DNA of 64,000 bases from Nocardioides dongkuii (GTDB taxonomy: Bacteria > Actinomycetota > Actinomycetes > Propionibacteriales > Nocardioidaceae). Made by a program: the position numbers and the translations under genes. How positions within the stretch are numbered: the first letter of the stretch is position 1; each line of letters opens with the position of its first letter. The notes under the pieces are model-generated. The model had not been told where the DNA came from. It saw nothing but the letters and a program-made list of their open reading frames with translations, and did no database searches. Below, in pieces: positions 26,529-35,667 of the stretch. Location of the stretch: NCBI RefSeq assembly GCF_014127485.1, contig NZ_CP059903.1, forward strand, positions 2,418,001-2,482,000. The letters run 5' to 3'.

Positions 26529-27299
26529 TCAGAGCGCGTCGAGGTCCGTCACGATCCAGTCGCCCGCGTCGCGGTGCAGGGTCACCACCACGCGGTTGAG
26601 GTCGGCGCGCGGCCGCTCCAGGTGCTTGCCGGTCGTCGTCTGGTTGACGAAGAGCAGCGCCTTGACGTCGTGGTCGCTCGCGGAGATCGCCGACGCGGCC
26701 ACCACGGCGGCCTCGACCACCGCCTCGTTCTTCTCGGTCTGCTCCCGGATCGCGTCGATCGTCGTGCGGTACTCCTCCTGCATCTTCGGGCCCAGGAGCG
26801 GCAGCGCGCCCTCGAGGTCCTCCTCCAGCGTGGTCGCGGAGTACGACAGCACCTGCTCGGCGGCCCGGGTGGCGGCGCTGAGCCCGGCCGACTTCACGCT
26901 CTCGCTCGTGAACGTCGACCCGGGCGCGAGCGGGCTCAGGCCGGTGGGAGCCGGCGGCTCCGGCTCGTCGACCACGAGCATCCGCACGAAGACGACCGCC
27001 AGGGCCACCACCAGCACGAGGAGCACCGCGACCGGCCAGCGACGCGGCGTGCGACGCGGCTTGCGCGGCTCGCTGGAGGGCACCTCGTCCGCCGGCGCCA
27101 CCGACGGCTCGGGGTCGACGGGGGTCTCGGGGTCCACGGGGTAGTCGAGGTCGTCGGCGGGTTCGGCGTCCACGACCGTCGCCGTCGCCGCTGCCGGCTC
27201 CAGGTCGGAGCTGCAGTAGCGGCACCGGATCGCGGCGGCCTTGATGGTCTCGGCGCAGAAGGGACAGATCCGCTCGTCGCGGGCCAGGACATCGGTCAT
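26529..27299 (-). CDS. Mce-associated membrane protein with N-terminal zinc ribbon
   Basis: 256 residues. An N-terminal zinc ribbon (C12-x2-C15 and C26-x2-C29: ICPFCAETIKAAAIRCRYC) is followed by a Pro/Glu-rich linker, one transmembrane helix (about 88-108, WPVAVLLVLVVALAVVFVRM) and an extracytoplasmic Mam-type domain ending GDWIVTDLDAL. Mce-associated proteins encoded after mceF stabilise the Mce complex. Mycobacterial Mam4B does not, to my knowledge, carry a zinc ribbon, so this domain is notable. Last gene of the mce operon, four bases after its neighbour. Confidence 0.75.
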   Translation of the reverse strand: MTDVLARDERICPFCAETIKAAAIRCRYCSSDLEPAAATATVVDAEPADDLDYPVDPETPVDPEPSVAPADEVPSSEPRKPRRTPRRWPVAVLLVLVVALAVVFVRMLVVDEPEPPAPTGLSPLAPGSTFTSESVKSAGLSAATRAAEQVLSYSATTLEEDLEGALPLLGPKMQEEYRTTIDAIREQTEKNEAVVEAAVVAASAISASDHDVKALLFVNQTTTGKHLERPRADLNRVVVTLHRDAGDWIVTDLDAL

Positions 27300-27303
27300 C
27301 GGG

Positions 27304-27840
27304 TCAGCTCACGAACTGCACGTTGGAGGCCAGCCAGCGATCGTCCTCGCGCACCATGTCGATCTGGAGGCGGTAGTAGCGCGGCTGCTTGGTGCCCTCG
27401 GTGGTCAGGTTGGCGACCTCGCTGTCGGCGGCGACGTACACGAGCGCCGAGTCGGCGTCGAGGTCACCGATGCCCAGCGAGAGCACCTCGCCCGAGCTCA
27501 CCGACTCGTTGCGCTCCGCGGAGTCGACGAGGTCCTCGACGCTCGCGGCGTACTGCTCGGCGAACTCCCCCGTCGCCCGGTCCAGGACGGCCTTCGTGAG
27601 CGGCTCCATGTCGCGGTGGTCGACCTCCAGGAAGGCGAGGGTCAGCTCGCGGGCGGCCTCGGCCACCTCGCGGTGCGTCCGGCTCAGGTCGGTCTCGGCA
27701 GCGTCCGCGGACCCCGTAACGGCGCGCTCCAGGGCACTGCGGCCGTCGTCGGAGCGGAGGGCGGTCACGGCGATCGCCGCCGCCAGCGCGACGGCGAGGA
27801 CACCGAGCACCGCGGTGGCGAGCGACCAACGGCGGCTCAC
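27304..27840 (-). CDS. Mce-associated membrane protein
   Basis: 178 residues: an N-terminal transmembrane helix (about 6-28, LATAVLGVLAVALAAAIAVTAL) and an extracytoplasmic domain with the Mam layout (long helix with AARELTLAFLEVDHRDMEPL, then strands ending RWLASNVQFVS). It resembles Mam4A-type proteins. Its GTG overlaps the mceF stop by four bases (GTGA), so it is translated with the importer. Confidence 0.78.
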   Translation of the reverse strand: MSRRWSLATAVLGVLAVALAAAIAVTALRSDDGRSALERAVTGSADAAETDLSRTHREVAEAARELTLAFLEVDHRDMEPLTKAVLDRATGEFAEQYAASVEDLVDSAERNESVSSGEVLSLGIGDLDADSALVYVAADSEVANLTTEGTKQPRYYRLQIDMVREDDRWLASNVQFVS

Positions 27841-29069
27841 GAGGCGCCCACCGGGCCGAGGAGCATCCAGCGCCAGGAGTCATCGCCGAACAGGTCCTGG
27901 AGGCCGCCGGCGCGGCCGATGGTCACCGGGGGGTCGTCGGTCACCGCCCGACCGTAGGGGGCGCGGCCGGCGTCGCCACCGAAGCGCGGCGCGTACTTCG
28001 AGCCGCGCATGTTCGCCGGCGGCCCCTCGCGGCACTCCGCGGGGAAGATCTCGGTATCGGTGAGGTCGGACGCCGGGCGCCACTGGTCGGTAGGCATGAA
28101 GCCGTCGCGGCAGGGTCCCGGCGTCTGCGCCAGCTGGAGGTTGATGTGGCCGTAGCCGTCACCGGGCGTGCCGGTGAAGCCGTTGGCCACGATCTTGGGG
28201 AACGTCACGAGGAGCTGCTCCAAGGCGGGGAGTCGGGTGGTCAGGATCTGGTTGAGGGTGACGAGGTCGCCGATGAAGACCGGCAGCGTCGGCTCGAGGC
28301 CGGCGACCAGCGCCTCGACCTCGCGGACCGCCGAGCCGCCACCCTCCAGCACGGTGCGCAGCTCGGGGTCCCGGCCGCGCAGCTCGCCGGTCAGGTCGGC
28401 GAGGGACCGGGCGAAGACCCGGATGTCGGTGCGGTGCCGCTGCTGGGTCTCGAGCACCGTGCGGCCGTTGTCGAGGAGGCCGAAGGTCGCCTCCTCGTTC
28501 GCCAGGGCCGCCTCGAGGAAGTCCGAGCCGGACTCGACCATCTGCTCCAGCGGGTCGGCCGTGTCCTGGAACGTGGTGCCGAGCTCCTCGATGACGGTGT
28601 TGAGGTTGTCCTGGTCGACCGAGCGGACCAGCTCGTCGAGGTCGACGAGCAGGTCGTCCTCGCCGACCGGGAGGCTGTCCTCGTCCCCGACCAGGACGTC
28701 GCCGTCCTCGACGTACGGCCCGGAGTCGTCGGGCGGGATCACGTCGAGGTACTGCTCGCCGACCGCGGAGAGGTTGTGGACCTCGAGGCGGGAGTCCTCC
28801 GGGATCTCGGTGCCCTCCTCCAGCGCCAGGTCCAGCCGCAGGCCCGTGCGGGTGACGTGCATGGCGTCGACCTCGCCGACCTTGACGCCGCGGTAGGTCA
28901 CCTGGCTGCCCTCGAAGAGGCCCCCGGAGCCGGGGAGGGTCGCCTCGACCTCGATGCCGCGGCCGAGGATCCGGTCGACGAGGCCGAGGTAGCTGCCCGC
29001 GACGTAGACCACCCCGACGGCGGCGAGGACCACGAAGGCCAGCAGCCGGGTCTTCACGCCCCGGGTCAT
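27837..29069 (-). CDS. mceF: MceF subunit of Mce4-type sterol importer
   Basis: 410 residues. One N-terminal membrane anchor (LLAFVVLAAVGVVYVAGSYL), then the MCE domain (about 40-115: IEVEATLPGSGGLFEGSQVT, YRGVKVGEV, LSAVGEQYLDVIPP) and a long helical needle region. The C-terminal 80 residues are Pro/Gly-rich and probably disordered. In actinobacterial Mce systems six such subunits form a tunnel carrying lipid to the YrbE permease. Last of the six; the start overlaps mceE by ATGA. Confidence 0.92.
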   Translation of the reverse strand: MTRGVKTRLLAFVVLAAVGVVYVAGSYLGLVDRILGRGIEVEATLPGSGGLFEGSQVTYRGVKVGEVDAMHVTRTGLRLDLALEEGTEIPEDSRLEVHNLSAVGEQYLDVIPPDDSGPYVEDGDVLVGDEDSLPVGEDDLLVDLDELVRSVDQDNLNTVIEELGTTFQDTADPLEQMVESGSDFLEAALANEEATFGLLDNGRTVLETQQRHRTDIRVFARSLADLTGELRGRDPELRTVLEGGGSAVREVEALVAGLEPTLPVFIGDLVTLNQILTTRLPALEQLLVTFPKIVANGFTGTPGDGYGHINLQLAQTPGPCRDGFMPTDQWRPASDLTDTEIFPAECREGPPANMRGSKYAPRFGGDAGRAPYGRAVTDDPPVTIGRAGGLQDLFGDDSWRWMLLGPVGAS

Positions 29070-30274
29070 CCGAGACCCCCCTCGAGCAGGCCGCCGCCGG
29101 TGCCGATCGTGGAGTCCCGCGTGTAGCCGTCCGCACCCCGGCCGACGCCCGGCAGCGACGGGAGGCCGGGGAGGTCGGGCAGCGGGATGTCGGGCAGGTC
29201 CGGCAGGCCGGGGATGTCGGGCAGCGGCAGGCCGCCGCCCCCGCCGCCGTCGCCGGGCTCCAGGATCTGGGTCAGCCCCTCGAGGGAGACGTCGAGCGCG
29301 AACTTCGCGTTGGCGTAGTCGCCCTTGACGATCTCCAGCGCCTCCTCCGGGAAGGGGAAGCTGATCAGCAGCGAGAGGCCGCGCGGGAGCGAGTCCCCGG
29401 TCTCGTTGAGCCGGCGCAGGATCGGGCGCAGGTGCTCGAGGTCGGCGAGGAGGTTCTCCTTGGTGCCGTTGATGACGCGGGTGCCCACCTCGCCGAGCCG
29501 GTCGAGCTCGCCCAGCATCGCGACCAGCTGGTCGTGCTGCTCGTTGAGCACCTCGAGCGCGGGCCCGGTGGACCGGATCGCCGCGTCGATGGTCTCGGTC
29601 TCCTGGTTGAGCGTCCGGGCCAGCCGGTTGAGCGCCTCCATCGCGCCGATGATGTCGCCCTTCTGCTCGTCGAGGCCCCCCACGAGCTCGTCGAGGCGGC
29701 GGAACAGGCTCTTCACGTCGTCGGTGCGGCCGCTCATCAGCGCGTTGACCTCGTCGGAGATCTGCCGGATCTGGCCGACCCCGCCGCCGCTGAGCACGAA
29801 CGAGAGCGCGCCCAGCACCTCCTCGACCTCCGGGTTGCGGCCGGTCGCGTCCAGCTCGAGGTGGTCGCCGTCCCCCAGCCGGCCGCGCGGCGCGCCCACG
29901 GGCTCGCCGAGGTCGACGTACTTCTCCCCCAGCAGGCTGGTCTGGCGGATCTCGGCGACGGCGTTGTCGGGCAGCTCGATGTCGCTGCGGATCCGCAGCG
30001 TCACCTCCGCGTTCCAGCCGTCGCGCTCGACCTCGTCGACCTCGCCGACGACGACGTCGCTGACCATCACCGGCGACCGCGGGACGACGTTGAGGACGTC
30101 GTCGAAGTCGGCGGTGACCGTGAACGTCTCCTCGCCGCTGACCGGGCTCCCGGGGAGCGGCAGGTCGTAGGCGCCGTCGAAGTCGCAGGCCGCGAGGAGC
30201 GGCGCCGCCACGGCCAGCACGGCCACCGCGCCGAGCACGCGCCGCACGGGGCGGGGCACGGGACGGGCGGTCAT
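29066..30274 (-). CDS. mceE: MceE lipoprotein subunit of Mce4-type importer
   Basis: 402 residues. Lipoprotein signal with lipobox APLLAAC and acylation Cys30; the MCE domain follows (about 48-125: FTVTADFDDVLNVVPRSPVM, IRQTSLLGEKYVDLGEP) and then the helical region. MceE subunits are regularly the lipid-anchored member (LprN in mce4), so the lipobox fixes its place in the set. The C-terminus holds a striking Pro/Leu/Asp repeat of L-P-D-I/L-P-G type (about 355-385), probably extended in the cell wall. ATGA overlap with mceD. Confidence 0.92.
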   Translation of the reverse strand: MTARPVPRPVRRVLGAVAVLAVAAPLLAACDFDGAYDLPLPGSPVSGEETFTVTADFDDVLNVVPRSPVMVSDVVVGEVDEVERDGWNAEVTLRIRSDIELPDNAVAEIRQTSLLGEKYVDLGEPVGAPRGRLGDGDHLELDATGRNPEVEEVLGALSFVLSGGGVGQIRQISDEVNALMSGRTDDVKSLFRRLDELVGGLDEQKGDIIGAMEALNRLARTLNQETETIDAAIRSTGPALEVLNEQHDQLVAMLGELDRLGEVGTRVINGTKENLLADLEHLRPILRRLNETGDSLPRGLSLLISFPFPEEALEIVKGDYANAKFALDVSLEGLTQILEPGDGGGGGGLPLPDIPGLPDLPDIPLPDLPGLPSLPGVGRGADGYTRDSTIGTGGGLLEGGLG

Positions 30275-31446
30275 CGCGGGCCACCCCCCAGCAGCTCGCG
30301 CAGCCCCTGGGCGGGGACCGCCTCGCCGGGCACGCGGGTGTCGCCGGTGCCCCGGGGCGTGCCGCCGGCGGGGAGCTGCAGCCCGAGCGGCTCGAGCAGG
30401 CCCTCGAGCAGCTTGCAGACGACGCCGGCGCGCGGCACCTGGGCGTTGGTGACGAGCGCGCACAGGAAGCCGTCGAGGTCCTCGACGTTGGGCCCGACCT
30501 GGATCCGCGCGTTCTGCGACCCGGTCTTGGTGTCGAAGCCCAGCGCCAGGTTGCCCATCCCGAGCGGCCCCTTCTCGACCGCGGTGATGATCGACTCCTT
30601 CTCGGCGACGAGCACGTCGAGCACGTCGGTGAGGTCCTCGACCTCGCCGACGAGGGCCTCCCGGTTCTCCTTGACGAAGGTGCGGACGGTGCCCACGGCC
30701 CCGGCGAGCGCCTCGAGGGCGCGGCCGAGCTCCTCGCGCTCCCCGGAGAGCTGGTTGGTCGCCCGGGCCAGGTCGCCCATGAACTCGTCGACGAGCGCGT
30801 CGTTGCGGGCGAGGGTCCCGGTGAAGGCGTTGAGCTGGCGGACGGTCCCGAACAGGTCGCCGCTGTTGTCGCCGAAGGTCTGCGCCGCCGCGGAGAGGTC
30901 CCGGATCATCTGGTTGGCGGTCCCGCCCTGCCCCTCGAGGGCCTCGGTGCCGCGCGCGAGCAGCGTGTCGAGGGAGCCGTTGCGGTTGGCGCCGTTCGGG
31001 CCGAGCGCGTTGGCCAGGGTGGAGAGGCTCTCGTAGATCCGGTCGAGCTCCACCGGCGTCGCGGTCTCCCGGAGCGGGATCTCGCCGCCGTCGGCCATCG
31101 CCTTCCCGCCGGTGTGCACCGGGGTGAGCTGGATGAACCGGTCCGAGACGAGGGTCGGGGTCACGATGACCGCGCGCGCATCGGCCGGGACGTCGTACTC
31201 CGCGTCGTAGAGCATGTCGACGCGGACCGAGTCGCCCTCGGGGACGACGGCGGTCACCTTGCCGACCGGGACGCCGAGGATGCGGACCTCGGTGTCGACG
31301 AAGATGCTCACCGCGCTGGCGAAGTGAGCGGTCAGCTTCTTCTGGCCGCGGGTCTCGTCGCGGCCCAGGAGCACCAGCGCGAGGGTCACCACCAAGATGA
31401 CGGCGACGGCCGCGGCGAGCGCGCGGGACTGGGTCTGGGACGACAT
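30271..31446 (-). CDS. mceD: MceD subunit of Mce4-type importer
   Basis: 391 residues. Membrane anchor at about 8-27 (ALAAAVAVILVVTLALVLLG), MCE domain about 37-115 (LTAHFASAVSIFVDTEVRIL, GVPVGKVTAVVPEGDSVRVD), then a long helix-rich part and a Pro/Gly-rich tail. GAGGAG lies eight bases before the ATG. Four bases separate the mceC stop from its start. Role: one of six tunnel-forming sterol carriers. Confidence 0.92.
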   Translation of the reverse strand: MSSQTQSRALAAAVAVILVVTLALVLLGRDETRGQKKLTAHFASAVSIFVDTEVRILGVPVGKVTAVVPEGDSVRVDMLYDAEYDVPADARAVIVTPTLVSDRFIQLTPVHTGGKAMADGGEIPLRETATPVELDRIYESLSTLANALGPNGANRNGSLDTLLARGTEALEGQGGTANQMIRDLSAAAQTFGDNSGDLFGTVRQLNAFTGTLARNDALVDEFMGDLARATNQLSGEREELGRALEALAGAVGTVRTFVKENREALVGEVEDLTDVLDVLVAEKESIITAVEKGPLGMGNLALGFDTKTGSQNARIQVGPNVEDLDGFLCALVTNAQVPRAGVVCKLLEGLLEPLGLQLPAGGTPRGTGDTRVPGEAVPAQGLRELLGGGPR

Positions 31447-31450
31447 CGGG

Positions 31451-32437
31451 TCAGCTCCTCGGTCCGGGGAGGAACTCGCCGGTGCCGAGACCGAGCAGGT
31501 TCACCAGGTAGGCGTCGAACCACGGGCCGGTGCCGACGATGTTGCCCAGGATGTCGGCGTACGGGCCGACGGCGGCCGCCGTCTTGCGCAGCTCGGTGCG
31601 CCGGTCGCGGAGCATCGTGGTCACGGTGCGCAGCTCGGCGAGCGCGGGCGCGAGGTCCTTCTCGTTGTCCTCCGCGAGCCCGCGCAGCTGGATCGCGAGG
31701 GTCTCGGCGTTCACCAGCAGCCGGTGGATCGCCTCCTCGCGGCGGTCGAGCTCGTCGAAGACCAGGCTGCTGCTGTCCATCAGCTGCACCAGGTCGCCGC
31801 GCCGGTCGGCGAACAGCCCGCTGACGGACTCCGCGCGGTCCAGCAGCCCGGCCAGCTCCTCGTCGCGGGTCGCGATGGTCCGCGACAGCCGGGAGAGACC
31901 GGTGAACGAGCCCTGGATCTCGGGTGCCGCGCCGTCGAGCGTCGCGGAGATGACGTCGAAGGCCTCCTCGAGCTGCTGGTCGTCGATGGCCTCGGTGGTG
32001 GTGGTCAGGTCGCCGAGCACGTCGACGATGTCGTACGCCGCCCGGGTGTTCTCGACCGGGATCGTGCCGCCCGGCTCGAGGTCGCCCTTGCCCTCCGGGA
32101 CCAGCTCGAGGTACTTCTCCCCCAGCAGGTTGAGGACCTCGACCGACGCGCGGGTGTCGGGGCCGAGCTCGACGCCCGCGTCCACCTCGAAGTCGACGAC
32201 GACCTTGCCGTCCTCGACCGCGAGGCCCCCCACGCGGCCGACCCGCTGCCCGGCGACCTGGACCATCTGGCCGGCCCGCAGCCCGCTCGCATCGGTGAGG
32301 ACCGCGTGGTACCCGGTGCCGCGGAAGCCCGGGAACTTCTGCAGGTTGAACGCCGCCGCCATCACGACGAGCAGCACCACCAGGGCGATCGCGCCGAAGC
32401 GGAGGACCTGGGCGTCGCTGCGTCCGCGGGCGGCCAT
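31451..32437 (-). CDS. mceC: MceC subunit of Mce4-type importer
   Basis: 328 residues. Anchor helix at about 13-30 (FGAIALVVLLVVMAAAFNL), MCE domain about 38-110 (GYHAVLTDASGLRAGQMVQV, VEVLNLLGEKYLELVPEG), then helices without the long disordered tail of its neighbours. The ATG at 32435-32437 was preferred: it overlaps the mceB stop by one base and is preceded by GAGGTG. An upstream in-frame start would add only three residues. Confidence 0.9.
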   Translation of the reverse strand: MAARGRSDAQVLRFGAIALVVLLVVMAAAFNLQKFPGFRGTGYHAVLTDASGLRAGQMVQVAGQRVGRVGGLAVEDGKVVVDFEVDAGVELGPDTRASVEVLNLLGEKYLELVPEGKGDLEPGGTIPVENTRAAYDIVDVLGDLTTTTEAIDDQQLEEAFDVISATLDGAAPEIQGSFTGLSRLSRTIATRDEELAGLLDRAESVSGLFADRRGDLVQLMDSSSLVFDELDRREEAIHRLLVNAETLAIQLRGLAEDNEKDLAPALAELRTVTTMLRDRRTELRKTAAAVGPYADILGNIVGTGPWFDAYLVNLLGLGTGEFLPGPRS

Positions 32438-33501
32438 TACTGGCACCTCGGCGCGGTGCTGTGGAAGGACAGGTCGTTCAGGGAGTCCTGGAGGAAGGTC
32501 AGGTCGATGCCGGCGATCTTCGGCAGCGTGATGCTGCCCTCGAAGTCGCAGAGGTAGTAGTTGTACCAGGACCCGTAGGTGCCGATCCGGGTCTGGTCGG
32601 TCATCGCCTCGGGGAGCCGCTCGAGCAGACCGGTGAGCACCTCGAGGTTCTCCTTCTTCGCCAGCAGCGTCATCAGCTGCCGCAGCTCCTTCACGTCCTC
32701 CTTCAGCAGCGGACGGGCCCGGGTGAGCAGGTCGGCGACGGTGTCGGTGAGCGCGGAGAGGTTCTGCACGGACCTGCCGATCGCGACCCGGTCGCGGGCG
32801 AGGTTGCCCATCCAGTCCTTGAGCCCCACGACCAGCTCGGAGAGCTGCCCGCGGCGCCGGTCGACGGTGGTGAGCAGCCGGTCGAGGTTGGTGATCACCT
32901 CGCCGATCAGCTCGTCGCGGTCGGCGAGCGTGTTCGTGAGCGAGGCGGTGCGCGAGAGCAGGCTCTGGACCGTGCCGGACTCCCCCTGCAGCACCTCGAT
33001 GATGTTCTTCGACAGCTCGTTGACCGAGGCCGGGTCCAGCGCGGCGAAGAGCGGCTGGAAGCCGTTGTAGAGCGCGGTGAGGTCCAGCGCCGGCGAGGTG
33101 CGGCTGACCGGCAGGGTCGCCTCGTCCTCGAGCGGCTTCGCCGCCGGGTCGCCCTCCTCGAGCGCGAGGTAGCGGTCGCCGACGATGTTGAGGTAGCGGA
33201 TCTCGGCGCGGCTGGCGGTGGTCAGCGGGACGTCGGCCTCCACCTCGAAGGTCACCCGGGCCTGCTGCCGCTCGTGGATCTCGACCTCCTTGACCTCCCC
33301 CACGGGGATGCCGGCGATCCGGACGTCGTCGCCCTCCTGGAGCATGCTCGCGCTGGTGAAGATCGCGTGCACGGTCTGCTTCTCGCCGAAGCCGATGTTG
33401 CCCATGATCACGGCGAGCAGCCCGGTCACCAGCAGCGAGACGACGGTGAAGACGCCCAGCTTGAGCGCCGAGACGATGGTCGCGGTGTTGCGCGTGCTCA
33501 C
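32437..33501 (-). CDS. mceB: MceB subunit of Mce4-type importer
   Basis: 354 residues. Anchor helix at about 12-34 (LKLGVFTVVSLLVTGLLAVI), MCE domain about 40-118 (VHAIFTSASMLQEGDDVRIA, GIPVGEVKEVEI, IRYLNIVGDRYLALEEG), helical needle region and a C-terminal NYYLCDFEG segment common to MceB proteins. GAGGGGG precedes the GTG start. Confidence 0.92.
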   Translation of the reverse strand: MSTRNTATIVSALKLGVFTVVSLLVTGLLAVIMGNIGFGEKQTVHAIFTSASMLQEGDDVRIAGIPVGEVKEVEIHERQQARVTFEVEADVPLTTASRAEIRYLNIVGDRYLALEEGDPAAKPLEDEATLPVSRTSPALDLTALYNGFQPLFAALDPASVNELSKNIIEVLQGESGTVQSLLSRTASLTNTLADRDELIGEVITNLDRLLTTVDRRRGQLSELVVGLKDWMGNLARDRVAIGRSVQNLSALTDTVADLLTRARPLLKEDVKELRQLMTLLAKKENLEVLTGLLERLPEAMTDQTRIGTYGSWYNYYLCDFEGSITLPKIAGIDLTFLQDSLNDLSFHSTAPRCQ

Positions 33502-33511
33502 GTCGCCCCCC

Positions 33512-34822
33512 TCATCGCTGCACCGTGGTCCCCCGGACCTGCGGTCCGTAGAGCAGGGCGGAGAGGGAGCCGAGCTCCCGCATCGAGAGGTCCGCCTCGG
33601 AGGCGAGCAGCACGTTGACGAGCCGCTGCTCGGGGGCGGTGCCGGAGTAGCCCTTGGTCGGGTTGCGGAACGACCCCGGGGCGACGGTGCGGAACGGGGA
33701 GGACTGGGTGATCTCGTCCTGGTCGCTGCCGTCGTCCAGCGGGGTGCTCACCGGCCCCGGCGGGTTCGGCAGCCCGGCGCACCACGGACCGTGCCCGACC
33801 TCGCCGTACTCCGGCCGGTCGTTGGCGTCGTACGCCGGCTTCTGCACCGAGCCGAGCTCGAGGACCTGGTTGACCCGGCTGTTGGCGAAGATCTCTGAGA
33901 GCTTCGCGGTGTAGACGTCGAGCCCCTCGAGCAGGCACGGGTACTCCGGTGAGTAGGTGTCGAGCAGGCGCAGCAGCGGCCGGGAGAGCTCGCCGAGCCG
34001 GATGATGCCCTCCTCGTTGTCGCGGAGCACCCGGGCGCTGGTCTCGGCCAGCCCCGTGACGTCGTCGATGAAGGAGGCGAGCTCGGCCTCCTTGTCCGCG
34101 ATGGTGCGGGCGGAGACGGTGGCGTTGCGCAGCAGCCGGAGCACGTCGGGGGTGGCCCGCTCGTAGGTCTGGGAGACGTCGGCCAGCAGCTCGAGGTCGC
34201 GCTGCAACGTCGGCAGCCGCTCGGTGAGCCGGCCGGCGTACCCGTCGAGGTCCTCGAGCAGGACGCCGATCCGCTCGCCGCGGCCGGACAGGGCGGACGC
34301 GAGGGCGTAGAGCGTGGCGTTGAGCTGGCCCGGGGAGACCGAGCGCAGCAGCGGGAACAGGTCCGCCAGGATCCGGCTCAGCTCGACGTTGGTCTCCACC
34401 CGGTCGGACTCGACCACAGCGCCGTCGCGGATCGCCTCCTCGGAGGGGTTCTCGGGCTCGACCAGGGAGATGAACTTCTGCCCGAAGAGAGTGGTCGGCA
34501 GGATCTCCGCGCGGATGTTCTGCGGGACCTCGGCGGCGGCGGCCGGACGCAGCGCGACCAGGATCACCGCCTCCTCGCCGTCCTGGCTGATGTCGCGCAC
34601 CTGGCCGACCAGGACGCCGCGCAGCCGCACGTCGCCGCCCCGAGCCAGCTGCAGGCCCGCCCGCTCGGCCTTGAACGTCACCATCGTGGCCGCCTCGAAC
34701 TTCTTGTTGTAGACGGCGATCGAGAGCCAGATCAGGGTCGCGATGACGGTGAGGAAGACGACCCCGGCCACGAGGAGGCGACGGTGCTCCGCGGGGCTGT
34801 CGTGGTGGACGTTGACCAGCAC
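33512..34822 (-). CDS. mceA: MceA subunit of Mce4-type importer
   Basis: 436 residues. Anchor helix at about 16-38 (LLVAGVVFLTVIATLIWLSI), MCE domain about 45-125 (ATMVTFKAERAGLQLARGGD, LRGVLVGQVRDIS, LPTTLFGQKFISLVEPE), then helices and a tail with two Cys (YPCLLEGLD, HGPWCAGLP), a pattern typical of MceA. The GTG start lies four bases from the yrbE4B stop, with the ribosome site inside the yrbE4B end. First MCE subunit of the operon. Confidence 0.92.
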   Translation of the reverse strand: MLVNVHHDSPAEHRRLLVAGVVFLTVIATLIWLSIAVYNKKFEAATMVTFKAERAGLQLARGGDVRLRGVLVGQVRDISQDGEEAVILVALRPAAAAEVPQNIRAEILPTTLFGQKFISLVEPENPSEEAIRDGAVVESDRVETNVELSRILADLFPLLRSVSPGQLNATLYALASALSGRGERIGVLLEDLDGYAGRLTERLPTLQRDLELLADVSQTYERATPDVLRLLRNATVSARTIADKEAELASFIDDVTGLAETSARVLRDNEEGIIRLGELSRPLLRLLDTYSPEYPCLLEGLDVYTAKLSEIFANSRVNQVLELGSVQKPAYDANDRPEYGEVGHGPWCAGLPNPPGPVSTPLDDGSDQDEITQSSPFRTVAPGSFRNPTKGYSGTAPEQRLVNVLLASEADLSMRELGSLSALLYGPQVRGTTVQR

Positions 34823-34826
34823 CCGG

Positions 34827-35666
34827 CTACCCCGTGATCCGGACGGTCGTGGTCGAGCCCCAGATCGCGAAGCTGAGGAAGAAGTCGGCGACGACGGTGG
34901 TCACGATGCTGGTGCGGATCGCCTTGCCCACCGCCATGCCCACCCCGGCCGGGCCACCGGACGCGGTGTAGCCGTAGTAGCAGTGGATCAGGATGATCGC
35001 GACCGCGAGGATGATCAGCTTGAAGAACGACCAGAGGATGTCGATCGGCGGCAGGAACTGCAGGAAGTAGTGGTCGTACGTGCCGCCGGACTGCCCGTAG
35101 ATCATCGTCGTGATCAGCCGCGGGGAGAGGTACGACGCGCTCAGCGCCACGATGTAGAGCGGGATCACCGCGATGAACGCCGCGATCATCCGGGTGGTGA
35201 CCAGGAACGGCAGCGACGGGATGCCCATCACCTCGAGCGCGTCGATCTCCTCGCTGATCCGCATCGCGCCGAGGCGGGCGGTGTAGCCGCAGCCGACGGT
35301 CGCGGCCAGCGCGATCGCCGAGATCAGCGGCGCGACCTCGCGGGTGTTGAAGTAGGCGGAGATGAAGGCGGTGAACTTCGAGACGCCCAGCTGGCTCAGC
35401 GAGGCGTACCCCTGGATGCCCACCTCGGTGCCGGCGAAGAACGCCAGGAACGCGATCACGCCGACCGTGCCGGCGATGACCGAGAGGCCGCCGGCGCCGA
35501 AGGACACCTCGGCGAGGGTGTTGAGGATCTCGCGCGGGTAGCGCCGGATCGCCCGGGGCGTCCAGGCCAGGGCCTTGAGGTAGAACAGCAGCTGGTCGCC
35601 GTACTCCTCGAGCCGCTCGCGTCGCTCGCGCAGGAGGGTCGCGCCGACCTCGCCGATGGCTGCCAT
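34827..35666 (-). CDS. yrbE4B: YrbE4B-type MlaE permease subunit
   Basis: 279 residues with five to six membrane helices and the MlaE family motifs TREVAPLISAIALAATVGCG and RISEEIDALEVMGIPSLPFL (the E-E-I-D-A-L-x-V-M-G coupling helix to the ATPase). With YrbE4A it makes the inner-membrane channel that receives sterol from the Mce tunnel and is energised by an MceG ATPase, whose gene is not in this window. Confidence 0.93.
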   Translation of the reverse strand: MAAIGEVGATLLRERRERLEEYGDQLLFYLKALAWTPRAIRRYPREILNTLAEVSFGAGGLSVIAGTVGVIAFLAFFAGTEVGIQGYASLSQLGVSKFTAFISAYFNTREVAPLISAIALAATVGCGYTARLGAMRISEEIDALEVMGIPSLPFLVTTRMIAAFIAVIPLYIVALSASYLSPRLITTMIYGQSGGTYDHYFLQFLPPIDILWSFFKLIILAVAIILIHCYYGYTASGGPAGVGMAVGKAIRTSIVTTVVADFFLSFAIWGSTTTVRITG

Positions 35667-35667
35667 C

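Noticed and set aside
26521..26531. TAGTTCTATCA as a second KstR half-site next to the palindrome at 26495
   Set aside because: Only one arm (GTTCTA) is present and it overlaps the stop codon of the Mce-associated gene.
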